From JAEUMG01 sp046349315 (GTDB lineage Bacteria; Pseudomonadota; Alphaproteobacteria; Rhizobiales; Aestuariivirgaceae), in assembly GCA_046349315.1 (NCBI GenBank), contig JAXMCQ010000033.1, positions 1 to 41,394 of the forward strand: a DNA stretch of 41,394 nucleotides. The letters run 5' to 3'. The translations under genes and the position numbers were made by a program. Shown here in pieces: positions 7,138 to 16,187 of this stretch. Position 1 is the first letter of the stretch, and every line of letters starts with the position of its first letter. The notes beneath the pieces were generated by a model that saw only the letters and a list, made by a program, of their open reading frames with translations, did not search any database and was not told where the DNA came from.

Positions 7138-7752
7138 TCAGGAGTTCGGCAATGCCGGGCTTGGCCTTCTCGTCGCGGCCGTATTGCGGCCGGCGTCATA
7201 AGCGGTTTCGAGATGCCGCGCGTGAAGCCCTGAATCGAAGGCGCTGTCGACAAGGAGTTCGATGCGAATGGGATCGACGCCGCAATAACCTAGGATGCCG
7301 TAGCGCCAGAGATGCTCGATCTCTTTGCGATAGCCCCAGCGGTCGAGCTGATTGTTCGAAGCGCCCATCGGTATGAGCAACGCGCAAGGCCGCGGCGCCA
7401 GGAGGCTGCCTTCCGGATCGTGCTTCCACTTGTATGCCCAACCGGCCGACCAGACGCGATCGAACCAGCCTTTCATCATCGCCGGCGCGCCATACCACCA
7501 GATCGGGAAGATGAGGCCCAGCGCTTGCGCCTTCTCGACGCGCGCCTGATGGGCGAGCACATCGCTCGGCATCTTCGCGCCGTCGAACTGTTCGAGATCG
7601 CGGGTGGTGAGAAGGGGATCGAACTTCTCGGCATAGAGATCGCAAAGATCGACGCTGTGGCCGGCAGAGGTCGCGCCGGCGATGAAGCGCTCCGCCACCG
7701 CATGCGAGAATGATTGCGGATTGGGATGGCAGAGAACCGTCAGGACATGCAT
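7138..7752 (-). CDS. NAD(P)H:quinone oxidoreductase, flavodoxin-like fold
   Basis: A 204-residue protein starting at the ATG at 7752 (MHVLTVLCHPNPQSFSHAVAE); an upstream extension to 7812 has no family features. The opening strand and loop LCHPNPQSFS would hold the FMN phosphate. FPIWWYGAPAMMKGWFDRVW is the hallmark active-site segment of the NQO1/KefF-type flavodoxin-2 family, and PMGASNNQLDRWGY with YGILGYCGV completes the fold. Such enzymes reduce quinones or electrophiles by two electrons from NAD(P)H in the cytoplasm. It is transcribed alone and divergently from the DUF2254 gene; no clear ribosome site is visible. Confidence 0.9.
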   Translation of the reverse strand: MHVLTVLCHPNPQSFSHAVAERFIAGATSAGHSVDLCDLYAEKFDPLLTTRDLEQFDGAKMPSDVLAHQARVEKAQALGLIFPIWWYGAPAMMKGWFDRVWSAGWAYKWKHDPEGSLLAPRPCALLIPMGASNNQLDRWGYRKEIEHLWRYGILGYCGVDPIRIELLVDSAFDSGLHARHLETAYDAGRNTAATRRPSPALPNS

Positions 7753-7912
7753 GGATGCCGCGCTTATGTTGATATTGCTCCGCGCATCTAATCCGCGGGG
7801 TTCGCACCGCAAATGGGCTCTTCGGAGGCCGTCGGGTTTGCTGCACGCATCTGCTGAATGAACCCATCTCCGATGGAAACGTTAGCCTTTCACGGCGACG
7901 GGAATTTGCTCC

Positions 7913-9175
7913 ATGATATTTTCAAATCCATTCATCTTTTGGAGATTGCGTGAGCGGTTGTGGGTCCGCCCTCTGATTTTTTGCCTATTGGCGATTATCG
8001 CCCTGCTCGGTGCCGGCACCGCCAATCGACTGGGAATAGAAGATTTGGTGCCGAAGATCGACCACAGCACGGTGGAACGTCTTCTGTCCATAATATCCGC
8101 CAGCATGCTTGGTGTTGCGACTTTCGCAGTCGCTTCGATGGTGTCTGCCTATTCATCGGTAAGCAGTAACGCAACGCCGCGGGCTTTCGCGCTGGTCATA
8201 TCCGATGACCTGTCCAAGACCGCGCTATCGACATTCATTGCCGCGTTCATATTCAGCGTAGTTGCGCTGATCGCGATCAAAACGGGCTATTTCGGTAGGA
8301 CGGCTCTATTCGCCGTCTTCGTCATGACGATTGGCGTTCTGGGCTGGGTTGTCTTCTCATTCGTTCGCTGGGTCGATCAGATCGCGCGCCTGGGAAGATT
8401 GGGAACGACCATCGCCCGGGTCGAACAGGCGACAAAGACGGCACTGGAGCGACGGCGAAGTTCACCCACTCTGGGAGGCTTGCCCATCGATCGGCACGCT
8501 GATTTCGGAGATCCGATATTCTCCGAAACGGTCGGATACGTTCAGCATATCAATGTTGAAGCACTGCAAGCCTGGGCACAAGACAATGAGGCGGTGTTGA
8601 CGGTCGCGGCGCTGCCCGGGACTTTCATCGTTCCCGGCCGGCCCCTCGCATTCATTGAGAGCAGGCGAGAAAATCCTCCCGGTCCGAAGGGCTTGTCGGC
8701 GATCGCGAAGGAGTTCGTCATTGGCGATGATCGCATCTTCGATAATGATCCGCGATTTGGGCTGATCGTGTTGTCAGAGATCGCCGCGCGTGCGTTGTCA
8801 CCCGGAGTCAACGATCCGGGCACGGCGATCGGCATCATTGGCACGTTCGTCAGACTGTTTGTGCTTTGGAGCGCGCCTCCAACTAACAGCGAACAGGAGG
8901 AGACGCCACGCTTCGACAGGATCCATGTCCCGATATTGTCGGTGAACGATATGTTCGACGACGCATTCACGGCGATCGAGCGAGACGGCGCTGGCACAAT
9001 CGAAGTTGTCTTGAAGCTTCAGAAGGCGTTTACCGCCTTGTGCAAGACTGGCGATCTTGAGATCTGCATCGCTGCCTCCCACCACGCGAAGCTTTCTTTG
9101 GCTCGGGCGGAACTCGAACTCAAGCTGCCTTATGAAATTCAGTCGGTCCGAGCACTGGCGGAGAAGCTGTTCTAA
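7913..9175 (+). CDS. DUF2254 family membrane protein
   Basis: A 420-residue protein with an N-terminal membrane block: hydrophobic segments at about residues 18-36 (RPLIFCLLAIIALLGAG), 60-82 (IISASMLGVATFAVASMV), 107-125 and 133-152. The large soluble part carries DUF2254 features: SAYSSVSSNATPRAF after the second segment, GYVQHINVEALQAWAQ, PGTFIVPGRPLA, DDRIFDNDPRFGLIVLSEIAARALSPGVNDPGTA. The last phrase is the most conserved part of the family. Function is unknown. The antiporter gene follows 54 bases downstream on the same strand, which suggests a role in ion or pH homeostasis, by association only. Confidence 0.88.
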   Translation: MIFSNPFIFWRLRERLWVRPLIFCLLAIIALLGAGTANRLGIEDLVPKIDHSTVERLLSIISASMLGVATFAVASMVSAYSSVSSNATPRAFALVISDDLSKTALSTFIAAFIFSVVALIAIKTGYFGRTALFAVFVMTIGVLGWVVFSFVRWVDQIARLGRLGTTIARVEQATKTALERRRSSPTLGGLPIDRHADFGDPIFSETVGYVQHINVEALQAWAQDNEAVLTVAALPGTFIVPGRPLAFIESRRENPPGPKGLSAIAKEFVIGDDRIFDNDPRFGLIVLSEIAARALSPGVNDPGTAIGIIGTFVRLFVLWSAPPTNSEQEETPRFDRIHVPILSVNDMFDDAFTAIERDGAGTIEVVLKLQKAFTALCKTGDLEICIAASHHAKLSLARAELELKLPYEIQSVRALAEKLF

Positions 9176-9229
9176 CATCACTGTGATAGATGTCTTGGTG
9201 GTGCGCAAATCCGAAATGGAGCAGACGCG

Positions 9230-10480
9230 GTGCTTTCCCTATTGCAGATCACGGCTGCATTGCTCGTCCTGACGGCAGCATTTGCATGGGCCAATCACAA
9301 GCTGATCCGATTGCCTCACACGATCGGGCTTCTCGTGATGGGGTTTCTTGCGTCGCTCGTACTCGTTGGCCTCGAATTCTCGTTTCCAGACGTACCGATT
9401 TTCCATGAGATGACCACAATCGTTCGCCGGATCGACTTTCCGGGTGCGCTTCTCGATGGCATGTTGGCTTTTCTATTGTTCGCAGGCGCCTTGCATGTCG
9501 ACTTTTCGAAATTGCGCGGAAGGGCGACAACCATCGCGGTCATGGCGACAGTGGGTGTAATCATCTCGACAATCACCATCGCGGCCGCGGCCTGGTGGCT
9601 GGGGAATATCTTGGGAGCCCCCATCTCCTTCGCGTGGGCGCTGGTTTTTGGGGCATTGATAAGCCCAACGGACCCGGTCGCCGTCTTGAGTACGCTCAAG
9701 GATGTGGATCTGCCCGAGACGCTCGAGACCGACATGATCGGGGAGTCTCTGTTCAACGACGGCGTCGGAGTCGTGCTCTTCACCATATTGCTCAGCGCTG
9801 CTTTGAGTGGGCAAGGGGGAGCAGGTTTTTCCGTGCCTGATATTGCAAGTATTTTTTTCGTGGAGGCGGGCGGCGGCGCCGCGCTGGGGCTTGTGACAGG
9901 CTATGTGGCCTATAGGGCTATGCGGGCGATCGACGAATATGTCATCGAGGTCCTAATTTCACTCGCCCTCGTAACCGGCTCCTATGCGCTGGCAAGCGGC
10001 TTTCACCTCAGCGGGCCTATCGCCGTGGTGGTCGCTGGCCTTTTGATCGGTACCCGTGGCACAGCCGATGCGATGAGCGAGACGACCCGCGACTATCTCT
10101 ACGCATTCTGGACGCTGATTGACGAGATTCTCAACTCGGTTCTGTTTCTGCTCATTGGGCTCGAAGTCCTTGTTCTTTCCTTCTCGCGCGGTAATTTCTG
10201 GCTCGCCCTTGCCGTCATCCCCGCAGCGCTCATTGCTCGTCTGGCGGCAGTGGCGATTCCGGTCATCAGCCTCAAGCCGGTTGTAGGCTTCGTGAGGGGT
10301 ACGATACCCATTCTTACCTGGGGCGGCATCCGCGGTGGTATTTCGATTGCCCTCGCCCTATCCATTCCGGGCGTTGCCGAGCGCCCGATCTTACTGACGG
10401 CTACATACTGCGTCGCTGTCTTCTCAATCGTGGTGCAGGGACTAACTCTTTCTGCCCTGGCCCGGCGCTACGCGGATTGA
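9230..10480 (+). CDS. Na+/H+ antiporter, CPA1 (NhaP-like) family
   Basis: A 416-residue polytopic inner-membrane protein starting at GTG (9230) with GGAG 7 bases upstream. About 12 hydrophobic segments run through the whole length. The CPA1 core is clear: GALHVDFSKLRG, FGALISPTDPVAVLSTLKDVDLPETLETDMIGESLFNDGVGVVLF, where the ND pair is the ion-binding site of this family, then GLLIGTRG and a late TWGGIRGGISIALALSIP segment. It exchanges cytoplasmic Na+ (or K+) for H+. There is no long soluble C-terminal tail. It is probably co-transcribed with the DUF2254 gene and converges on the cyclase gene 48 bases downstream. Confidence 0.93.
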   Translation: MLSLLQITAALLVLTAAFAWANHKLIRLPHTIGLLVMGFLASLVLVGLEFSFPDVPIFHEMTTIVRRIDFPGALLDGMLAFLLFAGALHVDFSKLRGRATTIAVMATVGVIISTITIAAAAWWLGNILGAPISFAWALVFGALISPTDPVAVLSTLKDVDLPETLETDMIGESLFNDGVGVVLFTILLSAALSGQGGAGFSVPDIASIFFVEAGGGAALGLVTGYVAYRAMRAIDEYVIEVLISLALVTGSYALASGFHLSGPIAVVVAGLLIGTRGTADAMSETTRDYLYAFWTLIDEILNSVLFLLIGLEVLVLSFSRGNFWLALAVIPAALIARLAAVAIPVISLKPVVGFVRGTIPILTWGGIRGGISIALALSIPGVAERPILLTATYCVAVFSIVVQGLTLSALARRYAD

Positions 10481-10527
10481 AACGCCTCGGCCGCGGGGCC
10501 CATCGAGATTGCCGGACTCCAGCTCTG

Positions 10528-11649
10528 TCAGGATGATGTCCAAACCGCGATGGGCTGGGAAACGCCTCGCAAGCCGTGCTGGCCTGCCTGGGTCAGGCGC
10601 GCCAGTGCCGCCAGCTGCGGGCCACTCTCTTCCACGGCCCGCTCGACCAGGCCCTGGCTCACGACAATCCGCGCCTTTAGTTTTCGGCACAGCTTCTGCA
10701 TCCTGTTGGCGGTATTCACGGTGTTGCCGATCGCAGTAAATGTCATGGATTTGTGCGTGCCGATATCGCCAAGGACAACCATGCCGTAGTCGGCACTTAT
10801 ACCAATCTCAATTGCGTTTCGGCCGAGCCCCTTCCGCTTGGTGTTCCAGAGCTCCAGTTCGTCTCTCATGTCGAGCGCGCAACGCAATGCATGGGTTGCC
10901 TCGCATCCGGTCGGGGTGGGAATGCCGAAAAGCGCCATCAGCGAATCCCCTGAAAAGTTCTCGATAGAGCCAGACTGTTTGAACACGATCCTCGCCATCC
11001 GACGGTAGAATGAGCGAAGCAGCGCAACGACACGCTCGGGCGGCAAACCTTCGCTCATCGCGACAAATCCGACGATGTCAACGAACAGGACGGCGATCTC
11101 CTGGCGGCGGACAGGACCGAGCGGGTGATCGGTTTGCGCCAGGGTTTCGACCATCGCGGGAGAGAAGTAGCGCGCGAGGTTGGATTTCTTGCGATCCGAC
11201 TCACGGGCCGCAGCCTGCGCCTGTGCGATGCGGATTTCCGCCTCGACCCGTCTCGTAACGTCGCGCTGGACTGCAACGAAATGCGTGATCTGCCCCGCCG
11301 CATTTTTCAGCGGGGTGATTGACCATTCCATGATGAAATGCGAGCCGTCCTTGCGATAATTGACAGCCTGGCTTTCCCAGGAATGACCGCCTTCGAGAGT
11401 CTCCCGCATGTCTGCGAATTTGGCGTGGTCGGTCTTCTCGCCTTGCAGAAATCGCGGCGATTTGCCGACGGCTTCGGCAGCAGTCCAGCCGGTCATCTTC
11501 TCGAATGCTGGATTGACATACACGATCATGGGGCCGGGCCTGCCGAGATCAGCGCTGGTTATCAGGATGCTTTCGGACGCGGCTTCGAGTACGGCGAACG
11601 GGTCGATGCCGCTCCTCTCAAGTGCACGGTATCGTTCTCGGATGGTCAT
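10528..11649 (-). CDS. LOV-like PAS domain - class III nucleotide cyclase fusion with non-canonical key residues
   Basis: A 373-residue cytoplasmic protein. Residues 15-132 are a PAS domain of LOV type: VNPAFEKMTGW, GKSPRFLQGEKTD (62-74), NYRKDG (97-102) and VAVQRDVT (125-132, including the glutamine that flips in LOV proteins). The photoactive cysteine (GRNCRFLQ in LOV) is Pro65 and the second flavin Asn is Met107, so the usual photocycle is impossible. A linker with RYFSP leads to the cyclase (about 183-373). Metal aspartates D191 (LFVDIVGF) and D235 (NFSGD) and transition-state N312 and R316 are present, but the purine-selecting Lys is N231 and the Asp is T303. Substrate is therefore uncertain: ATP, GTP or none. 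It converges on the antiporter gene. Confidence 0.9.
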   Translation of the reverse strand: MTIRERYRALERSGIDPFAVLEAASESILITSADLGRPGPMIVYVNPAFEKMTGWTAAEAVGKSPRFLQGEKTDHAKFADMRETLEGGHSWESQAVNYRKDGSHFIMEWSITPLKNAAGQITHFVAVQRDVTRRVEAEIRIAQAQAAARESDRKKSNLARYFSPAMVETLAQTDHPLGPVRRQEIAVLFVDIVGFVAMSEGLPPERVVALLRSFYRRMARIVFKQSGSIENFSGDSLMALFGIPTPTGCEATHALRCALDMRDELELWNTKRKGLGRNAIEIGISADYGMVVLGDIGTHKSMTFTAIGNTVNTANRMQKLCRKLKARIVVSQGLVERAVEESGPQLAALARLTQAGQHGLRGVSQPIAVWTSS

Positions 11650-11822
11650 GCAATCTCCGGTGGCGAAAGGATATCGCTTGGGGCAGATAGGTCAAATGGC
11701 AGGTCGATCGGTCTCACAGCGAGCGTGTGCGAGCCATCAACCTTGTCCAGCTTGAACTGGTCCATCGATGGTTGCCGGACTCGCGCGTGGCCGGTAGAGG
11801 CTTATGCGGAACGAGGTAAATT

Positions 11823-13214
11823 TTGGCCAAGACCCTTTCCAATTTCGTCTGCCAGTCCTGCGGCGCCGTGCATGCCAAATGGTCGGGGCGCTGCGACAAT
11901 TGCGGCGCCTGGAACAGCATCATCGAGGAGGCGGCCGGAGTTCCGGCTTCCGGTGCCAAGGGTGCAAGCCTGCCCAAGGGCCGCTCCAACAAGCTGGTGG
12001 GCCTCACCGGCGGCGAGCCGCAGCCACCACGCCTCATCACCGGGATCGGTGAACTTGACCGGGTTGCCGGCGGTGGTTTCGTGCCGGGATCGGCGGTGCT
12101 GATCGGCGGCGATCCGGGCATCGGCAAGTCGACCCTGCTGTTGCAGGCGCTCGCTGAAATGGCCCGCAAGGGCCATCGCGTGATCTATGTCTCGGGCGAA
12201 GAGGCGATCGCCCAAGTGCGATTGCGCGCCGAGCGCTTGAAACTCCAGGATTCGCCGTTGCTGCTCGCCACCGAAACCAATGTCTCGGACATCCTTGCGA
12301 CTTTGGAAGCGGACGGCCGGCCTGCCGTGACGGTGATCGATTCGGTTCAGACCATGTGGACGCCGATCATTGAAGCGGCGCCGGGCAGCGTCTCCCAGCT
12401 CAAGGCGGCATCCGAAGCGCTGATCCGCTATGCCAAGCAGAAGGGGACCGCCGTCCTCCTTGTCGGACACGTGACCAAGGAAGGCCAGATCGCCGGACCT
12501 AAGGTGATCGAGCATATGGTCGACACAGTCCTCTATTTCGAAGGCGATCGCGGCCATCAGTATCGCATCCTGCGGGCGGTCAAGAACCGCTTCGGGCCGA
12601 CCGACGAAATCGGCGTCTTCGAAATGTCGGATGGCGGCCTTTCCGAAGTCACCAACCCATCGCGGCTCTTCATGGGTTCCGGCCAACATGCAACGCCGGG
12701 TGCGGCGATCTTTGCCGGAATGGAAGGGACGCGACCATTGCTGATCGAGGTTCAAGCGCTGGTCTCGCAATCCGCGCTCGGCACGCCGCGGCGCACGACG
12801 GTGGGGTGGGATTCAAACCGGCTTGCAATGATCCTCGCGGTGCTCGATGCCCGCGCCGGGGTGCAAACGGGGATGCAGGATGTTTATCTCAATGTCGCGG
12901 GCGGCCTCAAAGTCCGTGAACCGGCGGCCGACCTTGCCGCAGCGGCGGCGCTCCTCTCCTCGCTAACCGGCACGATCATCCCCGCAGGAACTGCGATTTT
13001 TGGCGAAATTGCGCTGTCGGGCGGAATCAGGCCGGTCGGGCAGACGGAAGCCCGCCTCAAGGAAGCCCAAAAGCTCGGGCTAAAGGAGGCGGTCATCGCG
13101 GCGGCAAGCGAGGTTCCGGCTGTCAAAGGCCTTAGAATCAGGACTGTGGAAAGCGTTGCGGATCTCGTGGCCTGGACTGCTTCCCAGGCCAGGGGCCTGT
13201 CACGAATCGCCTAG
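11823..13214 (+). CDS. radA: DNA repair protein RadA (Sms)
   Basis: A 463-residue RadA. The N-terminal zinc finger is C10-x2-C13-x10-C24-x2-C27. The RecA-like core has Walker A GGDPGIGKS at 95-103, VIYVSGEEA and the RadA-specific KNRFGPTDEIGVF. The C-terminal Lon-like domain carries DVYLNVAGGLKVREPAADLA and FGEIALSGGIRPV. RadA promotes branch migration during recombinational repair. The start is TTG at 11823 with GAGG 6 bases upstream; the nearby ATG at 11804 is out of frame. It heads a radA-cvpA-purF series, an order common in Hyphomicrobiales. Confidence 0.97.
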   Translation: MAKTLSNFVCQSCGAVHAKWSGRCDNCGAWNSIIEEAAGVPASGAKGASLPKGRSNKLVGLTGGEPQPPRLITGIGELDRVAGGGFVPGSAVLIGGDPGIGKSTLLLQALAEMARKGHRVIYVSGEEAIAQVRLRAERLKLQDSPLLLATETNVSDILATLEADGRPAVTVIDSVQTMWTPIIEAAPGSVSQLKAASEALIRYAKQKGTAVLLVGHVTKEGQIAGPKVIEHMVDTVLYFEGDRGHQYRILRAVKNRFGPTDEIGVFEMSDGGLSEVTNPSRLFMGSGQHATPGAAIFAGMEGTRPLLIEVQALVSQSALGTPRRTTVGWDSNRLAMILAVLDARAGVQTGMQDVYLNVAGGLKVREPAADLAAAAALLSSLTGTIIPAGTAIFGEIALSGGIRPVGQTEARLKEAQKLGLKEAVIAAASEVPAVKGLRIRTVESVADLVAWTASQARGLSRIA

Positions 13215-13267
13215 TACCGTGTCATAAAGCTGCCTATAAGGAGCCCTGTTTCCAGGATCGACGGCCA

Positions 13268-13969
13268 ATGCCTTTTCAGCTTCTCGATTTGATTCTCGTC
13301 GCCATCATGCTCGTATCGGGGCTCCTGGCATTGATGCGGGGCTTCACCCGCGAAGTCCTGTCGCTCGTTGCCTGGGGCTGTGCCGCGGCGGCGGCGTTCT
13401 TCGCCATCCATACACAAAGCCTGCTCGACCTCGCCAACCAGTACATCAAGCCGGAAATTGCGGCCAAGATCGCGGTCGCCGGCGGCGTCTTCCTGGTTGT
13501 CCTGATCATCATCTCGATCATCAGTGTGAAGATATCCGACCTCGTGGTCGACTCGGCGGTCGGCGTTTTCGACCGCACATTGGGCTTTGCCTATGGGCTG
13601 GTTCGCGGGCTCGTTCTCGTCGTCATCGCCTACATGATCTACAGCTATCTGGTGCCGCCCGACCGGCAATATGCCGGCGTGCGCGAAGCGCATTCATTGC
13701 CGATCATCCTGTCGGTTGCTGAAATGGTGAAGTCGGTCATTCCGCCCGACATCGCCGAGTCCATCACCAACGCGACCAATGTCGGCTCGAGCGAGGAAAA
13801 GAAAACCGAACCGACAACCGGAGAGCCGGGGCAACCGGACCAGCCGGAGCAGCCCGGCTACCAGGGCGATGAAACGCAAGGGTTGGACCAGCTCATCCAG
13901 GGCGGCCAGGGAGGACAAACGGACGGCGGCCAGCAGCCGTCTTTCGGCGGACAAACCAATCCAAACTGA
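13268..13969 (+). CDS. cvpA: CvpA family membrane protein
   Basis: A 233-residue protein. Four hydrophobic segments lie in the first 130 residues: LLDLILVAIMLVSGLLALM, VLSLVAWGCAAAAAFF, IAVAGGVFLVVLIIISIISV and LVRGLVLVVIAYMIYSYLV. The motif RGFTREVLSLVAWG and the FDRTLGFAYGLVRG loop are typical of CvpA. The last 70 residues are hydrophilic and rich in Gly, Gln and Pro. E. coli CvpA is needed for colicin V export and affects envelope stress; its molecular role is unclear. It sits 53 bases after radA and 8 bases before purF, so it is almost certainly in one transcript with purF. Confidence 0.93.
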   Translation: MPFQLLDLILVAIMLVSGLLALMRGFTREVLSLVAWGCAAAAAFFAIHTQSLLDLANQYIKPEIAAKIAVAGGVFLVVLIIISIISVKISDLVVDSAVGVFDRTLGFAYGLVRGLVLVVIAYMIYSYLVPPDRQYAGVREAHSLPIILSVAEMVKSVIPPDIAESITNATNVGSSEEKKTEPTTGEPGQPDQPEQPGYQGDETQGLDQLIQGGQGGQTDGGQQPSFGGQTNPN

Positions 13970-13977
13970 GACGCGCG

Positions 13978-15447
13978 ATGCATTCACCCGGACATGACGA
14001 TGATTTCGACCCCGATGGCGATCTGTTGCGCGAGGAATGCGGCGTCTTCGGCATATTCGGGCATCCCGACGCGGCGGCGCTGACCGCACTCGGACTGCAT
14101 GCGCTCCAGCATCGCGGCCAGGAAGCGGCCGGCATGGTCTCCTATGACGGCGAGCGCTTCCATTCGGAACGCCGGCTCGGGCTTGTCGGCGATCATTTCT
14201 CAAGCGAGAAGACGATCGGGCGATTGCAGGGCAAGATGGCGCTCGGCCATGTGCGCTATTCGACGACAGGCGAAACGATCCTGCGCAACGTCCAGCCGCT
14301 TTTCGCCGAACTCGCTTCGGGCGGTCTCGCGGTCGCGCATAATGGCAATCTCACCAACGGGCTGACATTGCGGCGCGAGCTCGTCTCGCAAGGGGCGATC
14401 TGCCAGTCGACGTCGGATACCGAAGTCATCCTGCATCTGGTGGCGCGCTCGCAGAAGCCGCGCATTGTCGAGCGCTATATCGATGCCTTGCGCGCCCTGG
14501 AAGGCGCCTACTCGTTGGTGGCGCTCACCAACAAGAAATTGATCGGCGCGCGTGATCCGCTCGGTATCCGGCCGCTGATGCTGGGCGAACTCAATGGCGC
14601 TTACATCCTTTGCTCGGAGACCTGCGCGCTCGACATCATCGGGGCGCGCTTCGTGCGCGAGGTTGAAAACGGCGAAGTGATCGTGATTTCGGATGCAGGG
14701 GTCGAGTCGCTTCGGCCCTTTCCGAAGCTGGCACCGCGGCCTTGCATCTTCGAATATATCTATTTCTCGCGGCCGGATTCGGTCCTGGGCGGGCGCTCCG
14801 TTTACGAGGTGCGCAAGCAGATGGGCCGGCAATTGGCGCGGGAAGCTCCGGCCGATGTCGATGTCATCGTGCCGATCCCGGATTCGGGCGTGCCGGCGGC
14901 ACTCGGCTATGCGCGGGAGTTGGGCGTGCCTTTCGAGCTCGGCATCATCCGCAATCATTATGTCGGGCGCACCTTCATCGAGCCGACGCAGACGATCCGT
15001 TCGCTCGGCGTCAAGCTCAAGCACAATGCCAACCGTGCCGTCGTGCAGGGCAAGCGCATCCTGCTCGTCGATGACAGCGTGGTGCGCGGCACGACGTCGG
15101 TGAAGATCGTGCGCATGATGTATGAGGCTGGTGCCCGCGAAGTGCATATGCGCGTCGCAAGCCCGCCGATCGCTTTCCCGGATTACTACGGCATCGACAC
15201 GCCGGAACGGCAGTCATTGCTCGCCGCGACTCACACGATCGATGAGATGCGCGAGTTCATGGGCGTGACATCGCTGGCGTTCCTCTCGGTCGATGGCGTC
15301 TACAAATCGGTCGGCTTCGAGCGCCGCGATCCGCATAGACCGCAATTTACCGATCACTGCTTCACCGGTGACTATCCGACCCATCTCACCGATCTCGTGG
15401 GTGAATCGGCCAAGCAGCAATTGTCGCTCCTCGCCGAAGCCGGCTGA
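13978..15447 (+). CDS. purF: Amidophosphoribosyltransferase
   Basis: A 489-residue enzyme catalysing the first committed step of purine synthesis: PRPP plus glutamine gives phosphoribosylamine. The start MHSPGHDDDFDPDGDLLREEC implies a 20-residue propeptide removed to expose Cys21 (ECGVFGIFG), the Ntn-type glutaminase nucleophile. Also visible are LGLHALQHRGQEAAG, GHVRYSTTGE, HNGNLTN, STSDTEVILHL and the PRPP-binding loop ILLVDDSVVRGTTS near residue 365. Length is normal. The acidic propeptide is typical of the class with an Fe-S cluster, which I did not verify. The SDR gene begins 8 bases downstream. Confidence 0.97.
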   Translation: MHSPGHDDDFDPDGDLLREECGVFGIFGHPDAAALTALGLHALQHRGQEAAGMVSYDGERFHSERRLGLVGDHFSSEKTIGRLQGKMALGHVRYSTTGETILRNVQPLFAELASGGLAVAHNGNLTNGLTLRRELVSQGAICQSTSDTEVILHLVARSQKPRIVERYIDALRALEGAYSLVALTNKKLIGARDPLGIRPLMLGELNGAYILCSETCALDIIGARFVREVENGEVIVISDAGVESLRPFPKLAPRPCIFEYIYFSRPDSVLGGRSVYEVRKQMGRQLAREAPADVDVIVPIPDSGVPAALGYARELGVPFELGIIRNHYVGRTFIEPTQTIRSLGVKLKHNANRAVVQGKRILLVDDSVVRGTTSVKIVRMMYEAGAREVHMRVASPPIAFPDYYGIDTPERQSLLAATHTIDEMREFMGVTSLAFLSVDGVYKSVGFERRDPHRPQFTDHCFTGDYPTHLTDLVGESAKQQLSLLAEAG

Positions 15448-15455
15448 CGTATATC

Positions 15456-16187
15456 GTGAATAAGCCACTTACCGGAAAAATCGCCGTCGTCACCGGCGCA
15501 TCGCGCGGCATCGGGCGCGAAATTGCGTTGGGGCTCGCGGATCTGGGCGCGCACGTGATTGCGGTCGCGCGCACGCAAGGCGGTCTTGAGGAAATCGACG
15601 ACGAGATCAAGAAAGCGGGCGGCAGCGCCACGCTTGTGCCGCTCGATCTCAAGGACTTCGGCGGCATCGACCGGTTGGGTGCGGCGATCTATGAGCGCTG
15701 GAAGAAGCTCGACATCCTCGTCGGCAATGCCGGCATCCTCGGCAAGCTCAGCCCGCTCGGCCATATCGATCCCAAGGTCTGGGACGATGTCATGGCGATC
15801 AATGTCACGGCGAATTGGCGATTGATCCGTTCGCTCGATCCGCTCTTGCGCCAATCCGAGGCGGGGAGGGCGATCTTCGTGACCTCCGGCCTTGCGCATC
15901 GCTGCTGGGCCTATTGGGGAGCCTATTCGGTGTCGAAGGCGGCGCTGGAGGCCTTGGTCAAGACCTATGCGGCGGAACTCGAAAAGACCAACGTCCGCGC
16001 CAACCTGTACAGCCCGGGTGCCACGGCGACGCGGATGCGTGCCCAGGCGATGCCCGGCGAGGACCCCGATACGCTTCCCCATGCCCGCGATGTAGCGCGT
16101 GCGATGCTGGCCATGGCTCACCCGGCCTTTACCGACAATGGCGCAACGCATAAATATTCAGCGGACGGACTTTACAAGGTTGCGTGA
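15456..16187 (+). CDS. Short-chain dehydrogenase/reductase (SDR)
   Basis: A 243-residue classical SDR. Start is GTG at 15456, 8 bases after purF. The cofactor motif TGASRGIG lies at about residues 12-19, NAG is in VGNAGILGKL, and the active site has Ser in VTSGLAH and YSVSK for Tyr-x3-Lys. It belongs to the group often found directly after purF in Hyphomicrobiales; substrate unknown. The stop TGA overlaps the next ATG (TGATG at 16185-16189), so translation is coupled to the hydratase-like protein and the two may act on one pathway. Confidence 0.92.
   Translation: MNKPLTGKIAVVTGASRGIGREIALGLADLGAHVIAVARTQGGLEEIDDEIKKAGGSATLVPLDLKDFGGIDRLGAAIYERWKKLDILVGNAGILGKLSPLGHIDPKVWDDVMAINVTANWRLIRSLDPLLRQSEAGRAIFVTSGLAHRCWAYWGAYSVSKAALEALVKTYAAELEKTNVRANLYSPGATATRMRAQAMPGEDPDTLPHARDVARAMLAMAHPAFTDNGATHKYSADGLYKVA

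Noticed and set aside
5649..7253. Long minus-strand frame opposite the SnoaL-demethylase gene
   Set aside because: Antisense shadow of a gene with clear domain motifs; no ribosome site or family pattern.
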